From NCBI GenBank assembly GCA_024206355.1, contig JAAGZM010000303.1, positions 1 through 19,146 of the forward strand: a DNA stretch of 19,146 nucleotides, written 5' to 3'. A program made the position numbers and the translations under genes. Origin of the DNA: Gammaproteobacteria bacterium (lineage in GTDB: Bacteria; Pseudomonadota; Gammaproteobacteria; Enterobacterales; GCA-2746155). Shown here one piece after another: positions 7,332 to 14,034 of the stretch (within the stretch, counting starts at the first letter, position 1; each line of letters opens with the position of its first letter). The notes under the pieces were generated by a model. The model had not been told where the DNA came from and did not search any database. It saw nothing but the letters and a program-made list of their open reading frames with translations.

Positions 7332-8555
7332 ATGAAAGTAGCTATAAATGCAAAACAAGCCTCTCAAGGCCTATTGGCCATATCAGAGCAAGCCCGTCAG
7401 CAAGCCTTGAACAATATTGCTAGGAACTTACGAGAGCAGTCGTCGGTAATTATTGCTGAAAACTCAAAAGATATTGAACAGGCTAAACTATCTGGTGTTA
7501 ATGAAGCTTTGCTTGACCGACTGATGCTAGATGAATTAAGAATTTCTGCACTTGTTGATAGTGTTTTGAGTATAGCAGCCCAACCTCAAGTGGTGAATGA
7601 AATCGTCAGTGAGTTGAAAAGAGATGATGGGTTACGTATTCAAAAACAGCGTGTTCCAATTGGCGTATTAGCAATGATCTTTGAAAGTCGACCTAATGTA
7701 GTGGTTGATTGCTCAGCATTAGCAATTAAATCTGGAAATGCGATAATTCTGAAAGGTGGCAAAGAAGCTCATTATTCTAATCAAGTCTTAGCAAATATTA
7801 TTACGGATTCAATTAAGGATATCCTGCCAAATAACAGCGTGCAACTAGTTACAACTAGAGATGATGTTGGGGAGTTATTAGAGCAGATCGACACAATCGA
7901 TCTAGTGATACCTCGAGGTGGTGAGAGTCTTATTAAATATGTGCTTGCTAATTCAAAAGTACCAGTTTTAGCTCACTATAAGGGGCTCTGTCATATCTAT
8001 GTTGATAGTAGTGCTGATCAAAAGTCAGCAATTGATATTATTATTAATGCAAAGGTTCAACGTCCAGGTGTTTGCAATGCTGTAGAAACGGTTCTACTGA
8101 ATAAATCATTGCCTGAAGCTTTCATTACTGACTTATTTAGCGAGCTAGAAGAGCAGAGTGTTCAACTAAGAATTTGCAAGCAATGTCCTAAGACTGAAGG
8201 TTCTATTGAGGCAACAAAAGAAGACTGGGATACCGAATATTTGGATAAAATACTCTCTGTCAAAATGGTAAATGACGTACAGGCCGCTTGTGAGCACATT
8301 AAGCAATTTGGTAGTCATCATACCGAGGCAATCATAAGTGCTGATCAGAGTGCAATTGATTATTTTCAACAAAACGTTGATGCCTCTTCGGTCATGATTA
8401 ATGCATCAACTCGTTTTAATGATGGTGGCGAATATATGCTTGGTGCAGAACTAGGAATTTCTACCACAAAAATTCATGCTTATGGCCCGATGGGAGCAAA
8501 AGAAATGACTATCACACGCCACCTTGTCGTGGGTGATGGCCATATTCGAAAGTAA
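7332..8555 (+). CDS. proA: Glutamate-5-semialdehyde dehydrogenase (gamma-glutamyl phosphate reductase)
   Basis: ProA reduces gamma-glutamyl phosphate with NADPH to glutamate semialdehyde, which cyclises towards proline; it is thought to channel the labile intermediate from ProB. The 407 residues match the aldehyde-dehydrogenase-fold ProA family. Visible motifs: VPIGVLAMIFESRPNV (108-123), the cofactor-binding SGNAIILKGGKEA (134-146), VIPRGGESL (192-200), and the catalytic cysteine C248 in VQRPGVCNAVET. The C-terminus has YGPMGAKEMT and GDGHIR. The catalytic loop wording (RPGVCNAVE) differs from E. coli (RPSACNSLD) but is common elsewhere. ATG 7332 has no strong Shine-Dalgarno (GTAGAAACAAT). 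No terminator separates it from the rpsB promoter, so proBA transcripts may run into rpsB. Confidence 0.95.
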   Translation: MKVAINAKQASQGLLAISEQARQQALNNIARNLREQSSVIIAENSKDIEQAKLSGVNEALLDRLMLDELRISALVDSVLSIAAQPQVVNEIVSELKRDDGLRIQKQRVPIGVLAMIFESRPNVVVDCSALAIKSGNAIILKGGKEAHYSNQVLANIITDSIKDILPNNSVQLVTTRDDVGELLEQIDTIDLVIPRGGESLIKYVLANSKVPVLAHYKGLCHIYVDSSADQKSAIDIIINAKVQRPGVCNAVETVLLNKSLPEAFITDLFSELEEQSVQLRICKQCPKTEGSIEATKEDWDTEYLDKILSVKMVNDVQAACEHIKQFGSHHTEAIISADQSAIDYFQQNVDASSVMINASTRFNDGGEYMLGAELGISTTKIHAYGPMGAKEMTITRHLVVGDGHIRK

Positions 8556-8572
8556 ATAAATAGTGATTTTTA

Positions 8573-8601
8573 TTGTCCTGTACAGGTGGATATGGTATAA
8601 A
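8573..8601 (+). promoter_or_regulatory. rpsB promoter with GC-rich discriminator
   Basis: TTGTCC (8573-8578), a 17-base spacer and TATAAA (8596-8601) are followed at once by the discriminator GCGCGCGCC (8602-8610). GC-rich discriminators are known from rRNA and ribosomal-protein promoters under stringent (ppGpp/DksA) control, which I infer here. Transcription would start near 8608, about 147 bases before rpsB. Confidence 0.75.
8577..8586. other. Perfect 10-base palindrome in the rpsB promoter spacer
   Basis: CCTGTACAGG begins in the last two bases of the -35 box and occupies the start of the spacer. A dimeric protein bound here would block RNA polymerase. It may also be chance, since one 10-base palindrome is not rare in 19 kb. 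Confidence 0.3.
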
Positions 8602-8607
8602 GCGCGC

Positions 8608-8754
8608 GCCCTTCAATTGTGTAGGGCATAAACTAAACTCCACACCTGTATCGACACACGTTTCTGGGTGCCAAAAACCAGCCTTTTTGAGAGGGTCAGT
8701 TTGCGGTTGAAATCGTGGGATGCGGGGAGGCCTAACCCAATAGAGGATAATACA
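8608..8754 (+). promoter_or_regulatory. rpsB 5' leader, likely S2 autoregulatory RNA
   Basis: This untranslated stretch of about 147 bases lies between the predicted start site and the rpsB ATG. It holds GTTTCTGGGTGCC, a run CCAAAAACC, and near its end GTGGGATGCGGGG then AGGCCTAACCCA, where TGGG can pair with CCCA just before the ribosome-binding site AGAGGA (8742-8747). In E. coli and other gammaproteobacteria the long rpsB leader is the target by which S2 represses rpsB-tsf, and this leader has the right place, size and a similar G-rich/TAACCC element from memory. The frame stays open upstream to 8668, but that would add 29 residues unlike any S2, so the region is leader rather than coding. 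Confidence 0.65.
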
Positions 8755-9960
8755 ATGTCAAAAGTCACTATGCGTGATATGTTGCAGGCTGGCGTTCACT
8801 TCGGACACAGAACTCGCTACTGGAACCCTAAAATGAAACCTTTCATATTTGGGGCTCGTAACAAGATACACATCATCAACCTTGAACATAGTCTTCCAAT
8901 GTTTCAAGACTCTCTAAATTTCCTTGGTTCTGTTGCTGCTAAAAAAGGCAAGGTACTGTTTGTTGGTACTAAAAGAGCTGCAGGTTTACAGATTAAAGAA
9001 GAAGCTACTCGCTGCAATCAGTTTTTCATTGATAAGCGCTGGTTAGGTGGAATGCTAACGAATTATAAAACTATCCGACAGTCAATCAAACGCCTTAAAG
9101 CGTTAGAAGTTTCTAGTCAGGATGGTACTTTCGAGCGTATTACTAAGAAAGAAGCGTTGTTATTAAAACGTGAAATGGGAAAGCTTGAAAAAAGTATTGG
9201 TGGGATCAAGGATATGGGTGGCATTCCAGATGCGCTATTCGTTATTGATGCTGATCATGAAAAAATTGCAATTGCTGAAGCGAATAAACTAGGAATTCCT
9301 GTTATTGCTGTAGTTGATACTAACTCTAATCCTGATGGCGTTGATTATATTATCCCTGGTAATGATGATGCAATACGTGCGATTAAACTTTACCTTGGCT
9401 CTGCGGCTGATGTGATTCTTGAAGCGCGTACTGCAGTCACTGTTGCTGAAGGCGATGAAAGCGATGAGTTTGTTGAAGAAGCTACTCCTAAAGCGGTTAA
9501 GAAGCCCAGAGCTAAGAAGCCTGCTGTTAAAGCTAAAGCTGAAGAAGTAGTAGAAACTGCTCCTGAAGCAACTCCTGAAGTTAAAGAAGAAAAGGCTGAA
9601 GAAGTTAAGGCTGAAGAAGCTCCGAAAGCTAAGAAAGTAGTTAAGCCAAAAGCTGAAGAAGCTCCGAAAGCTAAGAAAGTAGTTAAGCCAAAAGCTGAAG
9701 AAGCTCCGAAAGCTAAGAAAGTAGCTAAGCCAAAAGCTGAAGAAGCTCCGAAAGCTAAGAAAGTAGCTAAGCCAAAAGCTGAAGAAGCTCCGAAAGCTAA
9801 GAAAGTAGCTAAGCCAAAAGCTGAAGAAGCTCCGAAAGCTCCGAAAGTAGCTAAGCCAAAAGCTGAAGAAGCTCCGAAAGTAGCTAAGCCAAAAGCTGCT
9901 GCTAAAGCTAAAAAGCCAGCAAAAGCCAAAGCTGAAAAAGTTGAAGAAGATAAGTCTTAA
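8755..9960 (+). CDS. rpsB: Small-subunit ribosomal protein S2 with long repetitive basic C-terminal tail
   Basis: S2 sits on the solvent side of the 30S subunit between head and body and is needed for S1 to bind. ATG 8755 follows AGAGGA and begins MSKVTMRDMLQAGVHFGHRT, the standard S2 start. The core (residues 1 to about 228) is complete: YWNPKMKPFIFG, HIINLEHSLPMF, RWLGGMLTNYKTIRQS, IPDALFVID, AVVDTNSNPDGVDYIIPGND and LGSAADVILEAR. The protein is 401 residues against 241 in E. coli. The extra part is an acidic/mixed linker (about 229-285), seven tandem repeats of AEEAPKAKKVxKPK (286-380) and a lysine/alanine end (381-401). The repeat part is strongly basic and surely disordered. Codons in the tail are the same favoured ones as in the core (GCT, GAA, AAA), so it is translated rather than a frameshift artefact. 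The role of the tail is unknown. Confidence 0.97.
   Translation: MSKVTMRDMLQAGVHFGHRTRYWNPKMKPFIFGARNKIHIINLEHSLPMFQDSLNFLGSVAAKKGKVLFVGTKRAAGLQIKEEATRCNQFFIDKRWLGGMLTNYKTIRQSIKRLKALEVSSQDGTFERITKKEALLLKREMGKLEKSIGGIKDMGGIPDALFVIDADHEKIAIAEANKLGIPVIAVVDTNSNPDGVDYIIPGNDDAIRAIKLYLGSAADVILEARTAVTVAEGDESDEFVEEATPKAVKKPRAKKPAVKAKAEEVVETAPEATPEVKEEKAEEVKAEEAPKAKKVVKPKAEEAPKAKKVVKPKAEEAPKAKKVAKPKAEEAPKAKKVAKPKAEEAPKAKKVAKPKAEEAPKAPKVAKPKAEEAPKVAKPKAAAKAKKPAKAKAEKVEEDKS
9610..9894 (+). repeat. Seven-copy 42-base tandem repeat inside rpsB
   Basis: Six full 42-base units start at 9610, 9652, 9694, 9736, 9778 and 9820; a seventh of 33 bases starts at 9862 and lacks one GCTAAGAAA segment. Units 1-2 carry GTAGTT (Val-Val) where later units carry GTAGCT (Val-Ala); unit 6 changes AAG to CCG. 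Otherwise they are almost identical at the DNA level, which points to recent duplication by slippage or unequal crossing over. All units keep the reading frame. Confidence 0.97.
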
Positions 9961-9997
9961 TTTTAATTTATTTTTAATGACTTTTACAGAATGAACG

Positions 9998-10020
9998 AAG
10001 GGGGCTATGCCCCCTTTTTT
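9998..10020 (+). terminator. Intrinsic terminator or attenuator between rpsB and tsf
   Basis: AAGGGGGC (9998-10005), loop TAT and GCCCCCTT form a stem with a six-base GC core (10000-10005 with 10009-10014), followed by six T. Since tsf follows 39 bases later with no clear promoter of its own, it probably trims rather than ends transcription, lowering tsf output relative to rpsB. Confidence 0.85.
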
Positions 10021-10058
10021 GAAAATTTAATAATTTGATTTAGATAGAGGATAGACTG

Positions 10059-10949
10059 ATGGCAGGAATTACTGCAGTACAGGTGAAAGAGCTCCGTGAA
10101 AGAACTGGTGCAGGCATGATGGAATGTAAAAAGGCGTTAGTTGAGACAGATGGTGATATAGAGATCGCGATTGAAAACATGCGCAAATCAGGCCAAGCAA
10201 AAGCAGCTAAGAAAGCTGGCCGTATTGCAGCTGAAGGCATCATCATGGTACGTAGCAATGATGAGATGGCGACTATTTTAGAAATCAACAGTGAGACGGA
10301 CTTTGTTTCACGTGATGAAGGTTTCTTAGCATTTGCAAATACAGTTGCTGATGCTGCGATAGCGAATAAAGTAACTGATGTTGAAGCACTAAAAAATACA
10401 ATGATAGGTGATAAGTCAGTTGAAGATACACGCTTAGCGCTTGTTCAAACAATTGGTGAAAATATTCAAATACGCCGTGTTAGCTCATTAGAAGCAAATG
10501 ATGGTCAAATTGCATCATATCTTCATGGTGGAAGAATTGGTGTTATCGTTGCCTTGAATGGCGGTGATGAAGCCCTTGCTAAAGATGTAGCAATGCATGT
10601 AGCGGCTAGTAATCCACAAGTTGTTAATCCTGAAGATGTTGACGAAGCACTTGTTGAGAAAGAAAAAGAAATTTTCATCGCACAAGCGAAAGAAAGCGGT
10701 AAACCAGATAATATCATTGAAAAAATGATTGGTGGACGTCTTAAGAAGTTCTTAGGAGAAGTTAGTCTAACAGGCCAACCATTTGTAAAAGATCCTTCTA
10801 CTTCTGTTGGCGATTTGCTTAAAGGCAATGATGCAACAGCAACCGCTTTCATTCGATATGAAGTAGGTGAAGGAATTGAAAAGAAAGAAGAGGATTTTGC
10901 GGCAGAGGTCCTTGCCCAAGTCCAGGAGCAACCTGAGTCACTAGCCTAG
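10059..10949 (+). CDS. tsf: Translation elongation factor Ts
   Basis: EF-Ts exchanges GDP for GTP on EF-Tu. The 296 residues are slightly longer than E. coli EF-Ts (283), the difference being an acidic C-terminal end. The N-terminal UBA-like helix bundle shows VKELRERTGAGMMECKKAL (9-27); TDFV (80-83), which contacts EF-Tu, is intact in INSETDFVSRDEGF; the core and coiled-coil dimerisation parts follow (ASYLHGGRIGVIV, then KESGKPDNIIEKMIGGRLKK). AGAGGA lies nine bases before the ATG. The gene follows the rpsB attenuator, the standard rpsB-tsf arrangement, and probably depends on the rpsB promoter. Confidence 0.98.
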   Translation: MAGITAVQVKELRERTGAGMMECKKALVETDGDIEIAIENMRKSGQAKAAKKAGRIAAEGIIMVRSNDEMATILEINSETDFVSRDEGFLAFANTVADAAIANKVTDVEALKNTMIGDKSVEDTRLALVQTIGENIQIRRVSSLEANDGQIASYLHGGRIGVIVALNGGDEALAKDVAMHVAASNPQVVNPEDVDEALVEKEKEIFIAQAKESGKPDNIIEKMIGGRLKKFLGEVSLTGQPFVKDPSTSVGDLLKGNDATATAFIRYEVGEGIEKKEEDFAAEVLAQVQEQPESLA

Positions 10950-10999
10950 GTGGTATAAACTGCCTAGTTAGCTATATACTTTAAATTAAAGGAACTAAC

Positions 11000-11731
11000 A
11001 TGACTGATACTAAACCGCTTGTTTATAAAAGAGTTTTGTTGAAATTGAGTGGTGAGGCCCTGATGGGGGATGAATCCTTTGGTTTTGACACTAAGGTTAT
11101 TGATCGTATGGCTGCTGAAATTAAGGTGCTGGTTGATCAAGGACTGCAGGTTGGTATGGTTATTGGTGGAGGTAATCTCTTTCGTGGGCAGGCACTTGCT
11201 GATGCTGGGATGAATCGTGTTGCTGGTGATCATATGGGTATGCTTGCGACAGTGATGAATGCACTGGCTATGCAGGATGCTCTTGAACGTGCTGGTACTG
11301 CAACACGAGTTATGTCAGCGATTTCTTTATCAGGTGTTTGTGAAGATTATGATCACCGTTTTGCTTTACGTTTTTTAGATGAAGGTAAAGTTGTTATCTT
11401 TTGTGCAGGAACAGGAAATCCATTTTTTACTACTGATACAGCAGCTTGCTTGCGTGGAATAGAAATTGAAGCCGACTTAATCATGAAAGCTACGAAAGTC
11501 GACGGTGTTTATTCTGCTGATCCAGTTCGCTTCCCTGATGCTAAGCGTTTTGATACTCTCAGTTATACGGTTGCCTTGGAAAAAGAGCTTGGTGTTATGG
11601 ATTTAACTGCTTTTTGTTTAGCAAGAGATCATAACAAAGTAATGAGAATTTTTAATATGAATAAACCGGGTGCTTTGAAGAGAGTAGTTACTGGTGAGCA
11701 AGAAGGTACGACAATCAGCTGTATAGGCTGA
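11000..11731 (+). CDS. pyrH: UMP kinase (uridylate kinase)
   Basis: PyrH phosphorylates UMP to UDP with ATP, a step needed for all pyrimidine nucleotides; bacterial UMP kinase is a hexamer usually activated by GTP and inhibited by UTP. The 243 residues match E. coli (241). Seen: VLLKLSGEAL (12-21) with K15, GGGNLFRG (56-63), the nucleotide-binding CAGTGNPFFTTDTAACLRG (135-153), and KATKVDGVYSADP (163-175). AAGGA precedes the ATG by eight bases. The 50-base gap after tsf has a weak CTAGG/CCTAG hairpin without a T run, so transcription is likely to continue from tsf. Confidence 0.98.
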   Translation: MTDTKPLVYKRVLLKLSGEALMGDESFGFDTKVIDRMAAEIKVLVDQGLQVGMVIGGGNLFRGQALADAGMNRVAGDHMGMLATVMNALAMQDALERAGTATRVMSAISLSGVCEDYDHRFALRFLDEGKVVIFCAGTGNPFFTTDTAACLRGIEIEADLIMKATKVDGVYSADPVRFPDAKRFDTLSYTVALEKELGVMDLTAFCLARDHNKVMRIFNMNKPGALKRVVTGEQEGTTISCIG

Positions 11732-11747
11732 GTCAAAGGAGAAATAG

Positions 11748-12305
11748 ATGCTTAATGAAATAAAAGATGATGCCTCAATCCGAATGGGAAAGAGTATAGA
11801 ATCATTTAAACAAGATTTGGTAAAAGTTCGAACAGGTAGAGCGCATCCAAGTTTGCTTGCACATATTATGGTTCCTTATTACGGTGTTGATACGCCTATC
11901 AATCAGGTGGCGAGTATCAATATTCAAGATGCGAGAACTTTATCAGTTCAGACATTTGAAGCGTCTATGGTACAGGATGTTGAGAAAGCTATCATGAATG
12001 CTAACCTCGGTTTGAATCCTAATACTGCAGGTTCAACTATGCGTATTCCTTTGCCCCCCCTGACGGAAGAGCGACGTCGCGATTTAATTAAAGTTGTTAA
12101 AAGTGAAGCAGAAGCAGCCAAAGTAGCGGTTAGAAATATTCGCCGTGATGCCTTACATACTGTGAAAGAGTTATTAAAAGAAAAAGAAATTACTGAAGAT
12201 GATGAACATCGTGCACAGGATGATGTTCAGAAATTAACTGACAAGTATGTTGCTGAAATTGATCATCTATTAGCAGATAAAGAAAAAGAATTAATGGAGA
12301 TTTAA
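11748..12305 (+). CDS. frr: Ribosome recycling factor
   Basis: RRF splits post-termination ribosomes together with EF-G. The 185 residues equal E. coli RRF. Domain I, a three-helix bundle, is seen in KSIESFKQDLVKVRTGRAHP and the C-terminal helices, including R129 and R132 of VRNIRRDALHTVK, which matter for 50S binding; domain II is the beta part from PYYGVDTPINQVASI to about 104. AAGGAG lies seven bases before the ATG and 16 bases after pyrH. The conserved PLPPLTEERR is written with a run of seven C (12054-12060), which keeps frame. The gene ends just before an intrinsic terminator. Confidence 0.98.
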   Translation: MLNEIKDDASIRMGKSIESFKQDLVKVRTGRAHPSLLAHIMVPYYGVDTPINQVASINIQDARTLSVQTFEASMVQDVEKAIMNANLGLNPNTAGSTMRIPLPPLTEERRRDLIKVVKSEAEAAKVAVRNIRRDALHTVKELLKEKEITEDDEHRAQDDVQKLTDKYVAEIDHLLADKEKELMEI

Positions 12306-12327
12306 TTCTCTAAAAAAATCATTTGAT

Positions 12328-12359
12328 ACGCCGTGTTGCCTTTGCTACGCGGCGTTTTT
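12328..12359 (+). terminator. Intrinsic terminator after frr
   Basis: ACGCCGTGT (12328-12336) pairs with ACGCGGCGT (12347-12355) over nine base pairs with one G-T, around a ten-base loop, and is followed by TTTTT (12355-12359). It should end much of the rpsB-tsf-pyrH-frr transcript. The T run ends only five bases before the uppS ATG. Confidence 0.8.
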
Positions 12360-12364
12360 GTAAT

Positions 12365-13138
12365 ATGGAGACTTTTTCAACAGTGAATAAGACCGAACAA
12401 ATCATTCCGCATCATGTGGCCGTCGTTATGGATGGAAACGGTAGATGGGCTAATGCTCAAGGAAAAGTTCGTGTAAAGGGTCATAAAAAAGGAATGAAAG
12501 TGGCTCGTGAAACTGTTGAGTGTTGCGCAAGAGCAGGAGTAAAAGTATTAACGCTGTTTGCTTTTAGCAGTGAGAACTGGGAACGCCCAGAAAAAGAAGT
12601 TAATTACTTGATGAATCTATTTGTAGAAGGCTTAAGTCGTGAAGCTAAAAGCTTATTGAAAAATAATATCAAGCTTCAGGTTATAGGTAATCGACTAGAG
12701 TTAAGTAAAAAATTACAAAAAGCGATTGATGAAGCTGAAAAGTTAACGGCTGGATGTGATGCTATGATTGTGAATGTAGCAACGAATTATGGTGGGCGAT
12801 GGGATATCGTTAGCGCAGCCAAAAATATCGCAGAGCAAGTTAAACATGGTACTTTGAAAATAGCCGATATTGATGAGCAATGCCTAGCGAATGAGACTTG
12901 CCTCAGTGACTTAAAAGATCCTGATTTATTTATTAGAACGGGTGGTGAGCACCGAATTAGTAATTTTTTAATATGGCAATTAGCCTACAGTGAGCTTTAT
13001 TTTACTGATATTCTATGGCCAGATTTTAATAAAATAGTACTTGAAGATGCTTTTGCTGACTTTTCAAGACGTCAAAGACGTTTTGGTAAAACCGGGCAGC
13101 AAATTGTTGATTCTCACTCTAAACAAGGAGAAAAATAA
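12365..13138 (+). CDS. uppS: Undecaprenyl diphosphate synthase (cis-prenyltransferase)
   Basis: UppS extends farnesyl diphosphate with eight isopentenyl units in cis to make the C55 carrier for peptidoglycan and surface glycans. From ATG 12365 it has 257 residues (E. coli 253). Motifs: VVMDGNGRWA (20-29) with catalytic D23, FAFSSENWERP (66-75), NYGGRWD (141-147), and RTGGEHRISNFLIWQ (191-205) with R191 and R197, plus E210. An earlier ATG at 12323 would put 14 residues across the terminator hairpin and is rejected. ATG 12365 itself has no Shine-Dalgarno; an in-frame GTG at 12383 sits 12 bases after GGAG and would start NKTEQIIPHHVAVV. The start is therefore uncertain by six codons. Its stop shares a base with cdsA. 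Confidence 0.95.
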   Translation: METFSTVNKTEQIIPHHVAVVMDGNGRWANAQGKVRVKGHKKGMKVARETVECCARAGVKVLTLFAFSSENWERPEKEVNYLMNLFVEGLSREAKSLLKNNIKLQVIGNRLELSKKLQKAIDEAEKLTAGCDAMIVNVATNYGGRWDIVSAAKNIAEQVKHGTLKIADIDEQCLANETCLSDLKDPDLFIRTGGEHRISNFLIWQLAYSELYFTDILWPDFNKIVLEDAFADFSRRQRRFGKTGQQIVDSHSKQGEK

Positions 13139-14034
13139 TGCTTTGGCAAAGAATTATGACTGCACTTATTATGTTGCCATTAGCCTTGTTTGCTATATTT
13201 TTCTTACCTCTTGAATCCTTCACTAAGGTTGTTGCTGTCATTATTCTCATTGGCTTTTGGGAGTGGACAGGCTTTATTGGAAATATTTCATTCTTTTCTA
13301 GAGTAGCTTACGTATTAGTTTCTGCGGCCCTAATGTGGTTTGTTTTTCAGAACTCTCTGCCAATAGATTATTGGAATGGTTGGATTCTTCCAGAAAGTAT
13401 CAGTGAGTTATTTCAACTAAGAGATCCTGCATTTATTAGTTTGATCTTAAGTGCACTCTGGTGGGTATTTGCATTTATATTAGTGATTGTTTTCCCCAAA
13501 ATAAGCGAAAACTTTATTAGTAATTTCTTCATTATGGCTGTGATAGGCTGGTTATTACTTGTTCCTACTTGGGTGGCTTTGACCGGCTTGCGCAGTATCG
13601 GAATAGCGTTTAATTTTAGTCGTGGTAGTGGTTTGTTGTTATTTGCTCTTTGTCTAGTATGGGCGGCAGACACCGGTGCATTTGTATCAGGTAAGATGTT
13701 CGGAAAGCATAAGCTCGCACCTCATGTAAGCCCTAAAAAGACTTGGGAAGGGGTTTTGGGTGGGGTCTTGTTTGCAACGTTAGTTTCTTTTATCGCTGTA
13801 AAAACATTATCGATCAATGAAGATAAATTTATAGGTCTTGCCATACTAGCAGCAATTATTGTTAGCTTTTCAGTCATTGGCGATCTGACAGAAAGTATTT
13901 TTAAACGATTATCTGGCTTAAAGGATAGTGGTAAAATATTACCTGGTCATGGTGGAATTCTCGATAGAATTGATGGTTTAACAGCAGCTTTACCGCTATG
14001 TCTGTTAGGTTTTGCAGTACTGGGTATTAACTAA
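13138..14034 (+). CDS. cdsA: Phosphatidate cytidylyltransferase (CDP-diacylglycerol synthase)
   Basis: CdsA makes CDP-diacylglycerol from CTP and phosphatidic acid at the inner membrane, the branch point to all phospholipids. The 298 residues hold about eight hydrophobic segments, as in E. coli CdsA (285). The family signature is complete near the C-terminus: SIFKRLSGLKDSGKILPGHG followed by GILDRIDG (about 253-280), with the lysine, aspartates and histidine of the active site. An earlier conserved stretch reads WAADTGAFVSGKMFGKHKL then SPKKTWEG. The ATG overlaps the uppS stop (TAATG), with AAGGAG seven bases ahead, and its own stop overlaps dxr in the same way, so the three genes are tightly coupled. 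Confidence 0.97.
   Translation: MLWQRIMTALIMLPLALFAIFFLPLESFTKVVAVIILIGFWEWTGFIGNISFFSRVAYVLVSAALMWFVFQNSLPIDYWNGWILPESISELFQLRDPAFISLILSALWWVFAFILVIVFPKISENFISNFFIMAVIGWLLLVPTWVALTGLRSIGIAFNFSRGSGLLLFALCLVWAADTGAFVSGKMFGKHKLAPHVSPKKTWEGVLGGVLFATLVSFIAVKTLSINEDKFIGLAILAAIIVSFSVIGDLTESIFKRLSGLKDSGKILPGHGGILDRIDGLTAALPLCLLGFAVLGIN

Noticed and set aside
8668..8754. N-terminal extension of rpsB by 29 residues
   Set aside because: No ribosome-binding site is seen at 8668, the added residues resemble no S2, and the stretch matches a regulatory leader; ATG 8755 has AGAGGA and the standard S2 N-terminus.
9390..9929. Long leftward open frame opposite the rpsB tail, encoding an alanine/phenylalanine/glycine-rich repeat protein
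   Set aside because: It is the mirror of the 42-base repeats and the biased codons of the S2 tail; it has no start signals, and the rightward frame is continuous with a perfect S2 core.
10940..10972. CTAGG/CCTAG inverted repeat between tsf and pyrH as a terminator, and TATAAA/TATACT as a pyrH promoter
   Set aside because: The stem is only five pairs with a long loop and no T run, and no matching -35 box is found at the right distance from either -10-like sequence.
12054..12060. Run of seven C in frr as a programmed frameshift or phase-variable site
   Set aside because: It encodes the conserved PLPPLTEE of RRF in frame, and the full 185-residue product is normal; no alternative product is evident.
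12323..12364. N-terminal extension of uppS by 14 residues
   Set aside because: These codons would cover the terminator hairpin, no Shine-Dalgarno precedes them, and the family does not have them.
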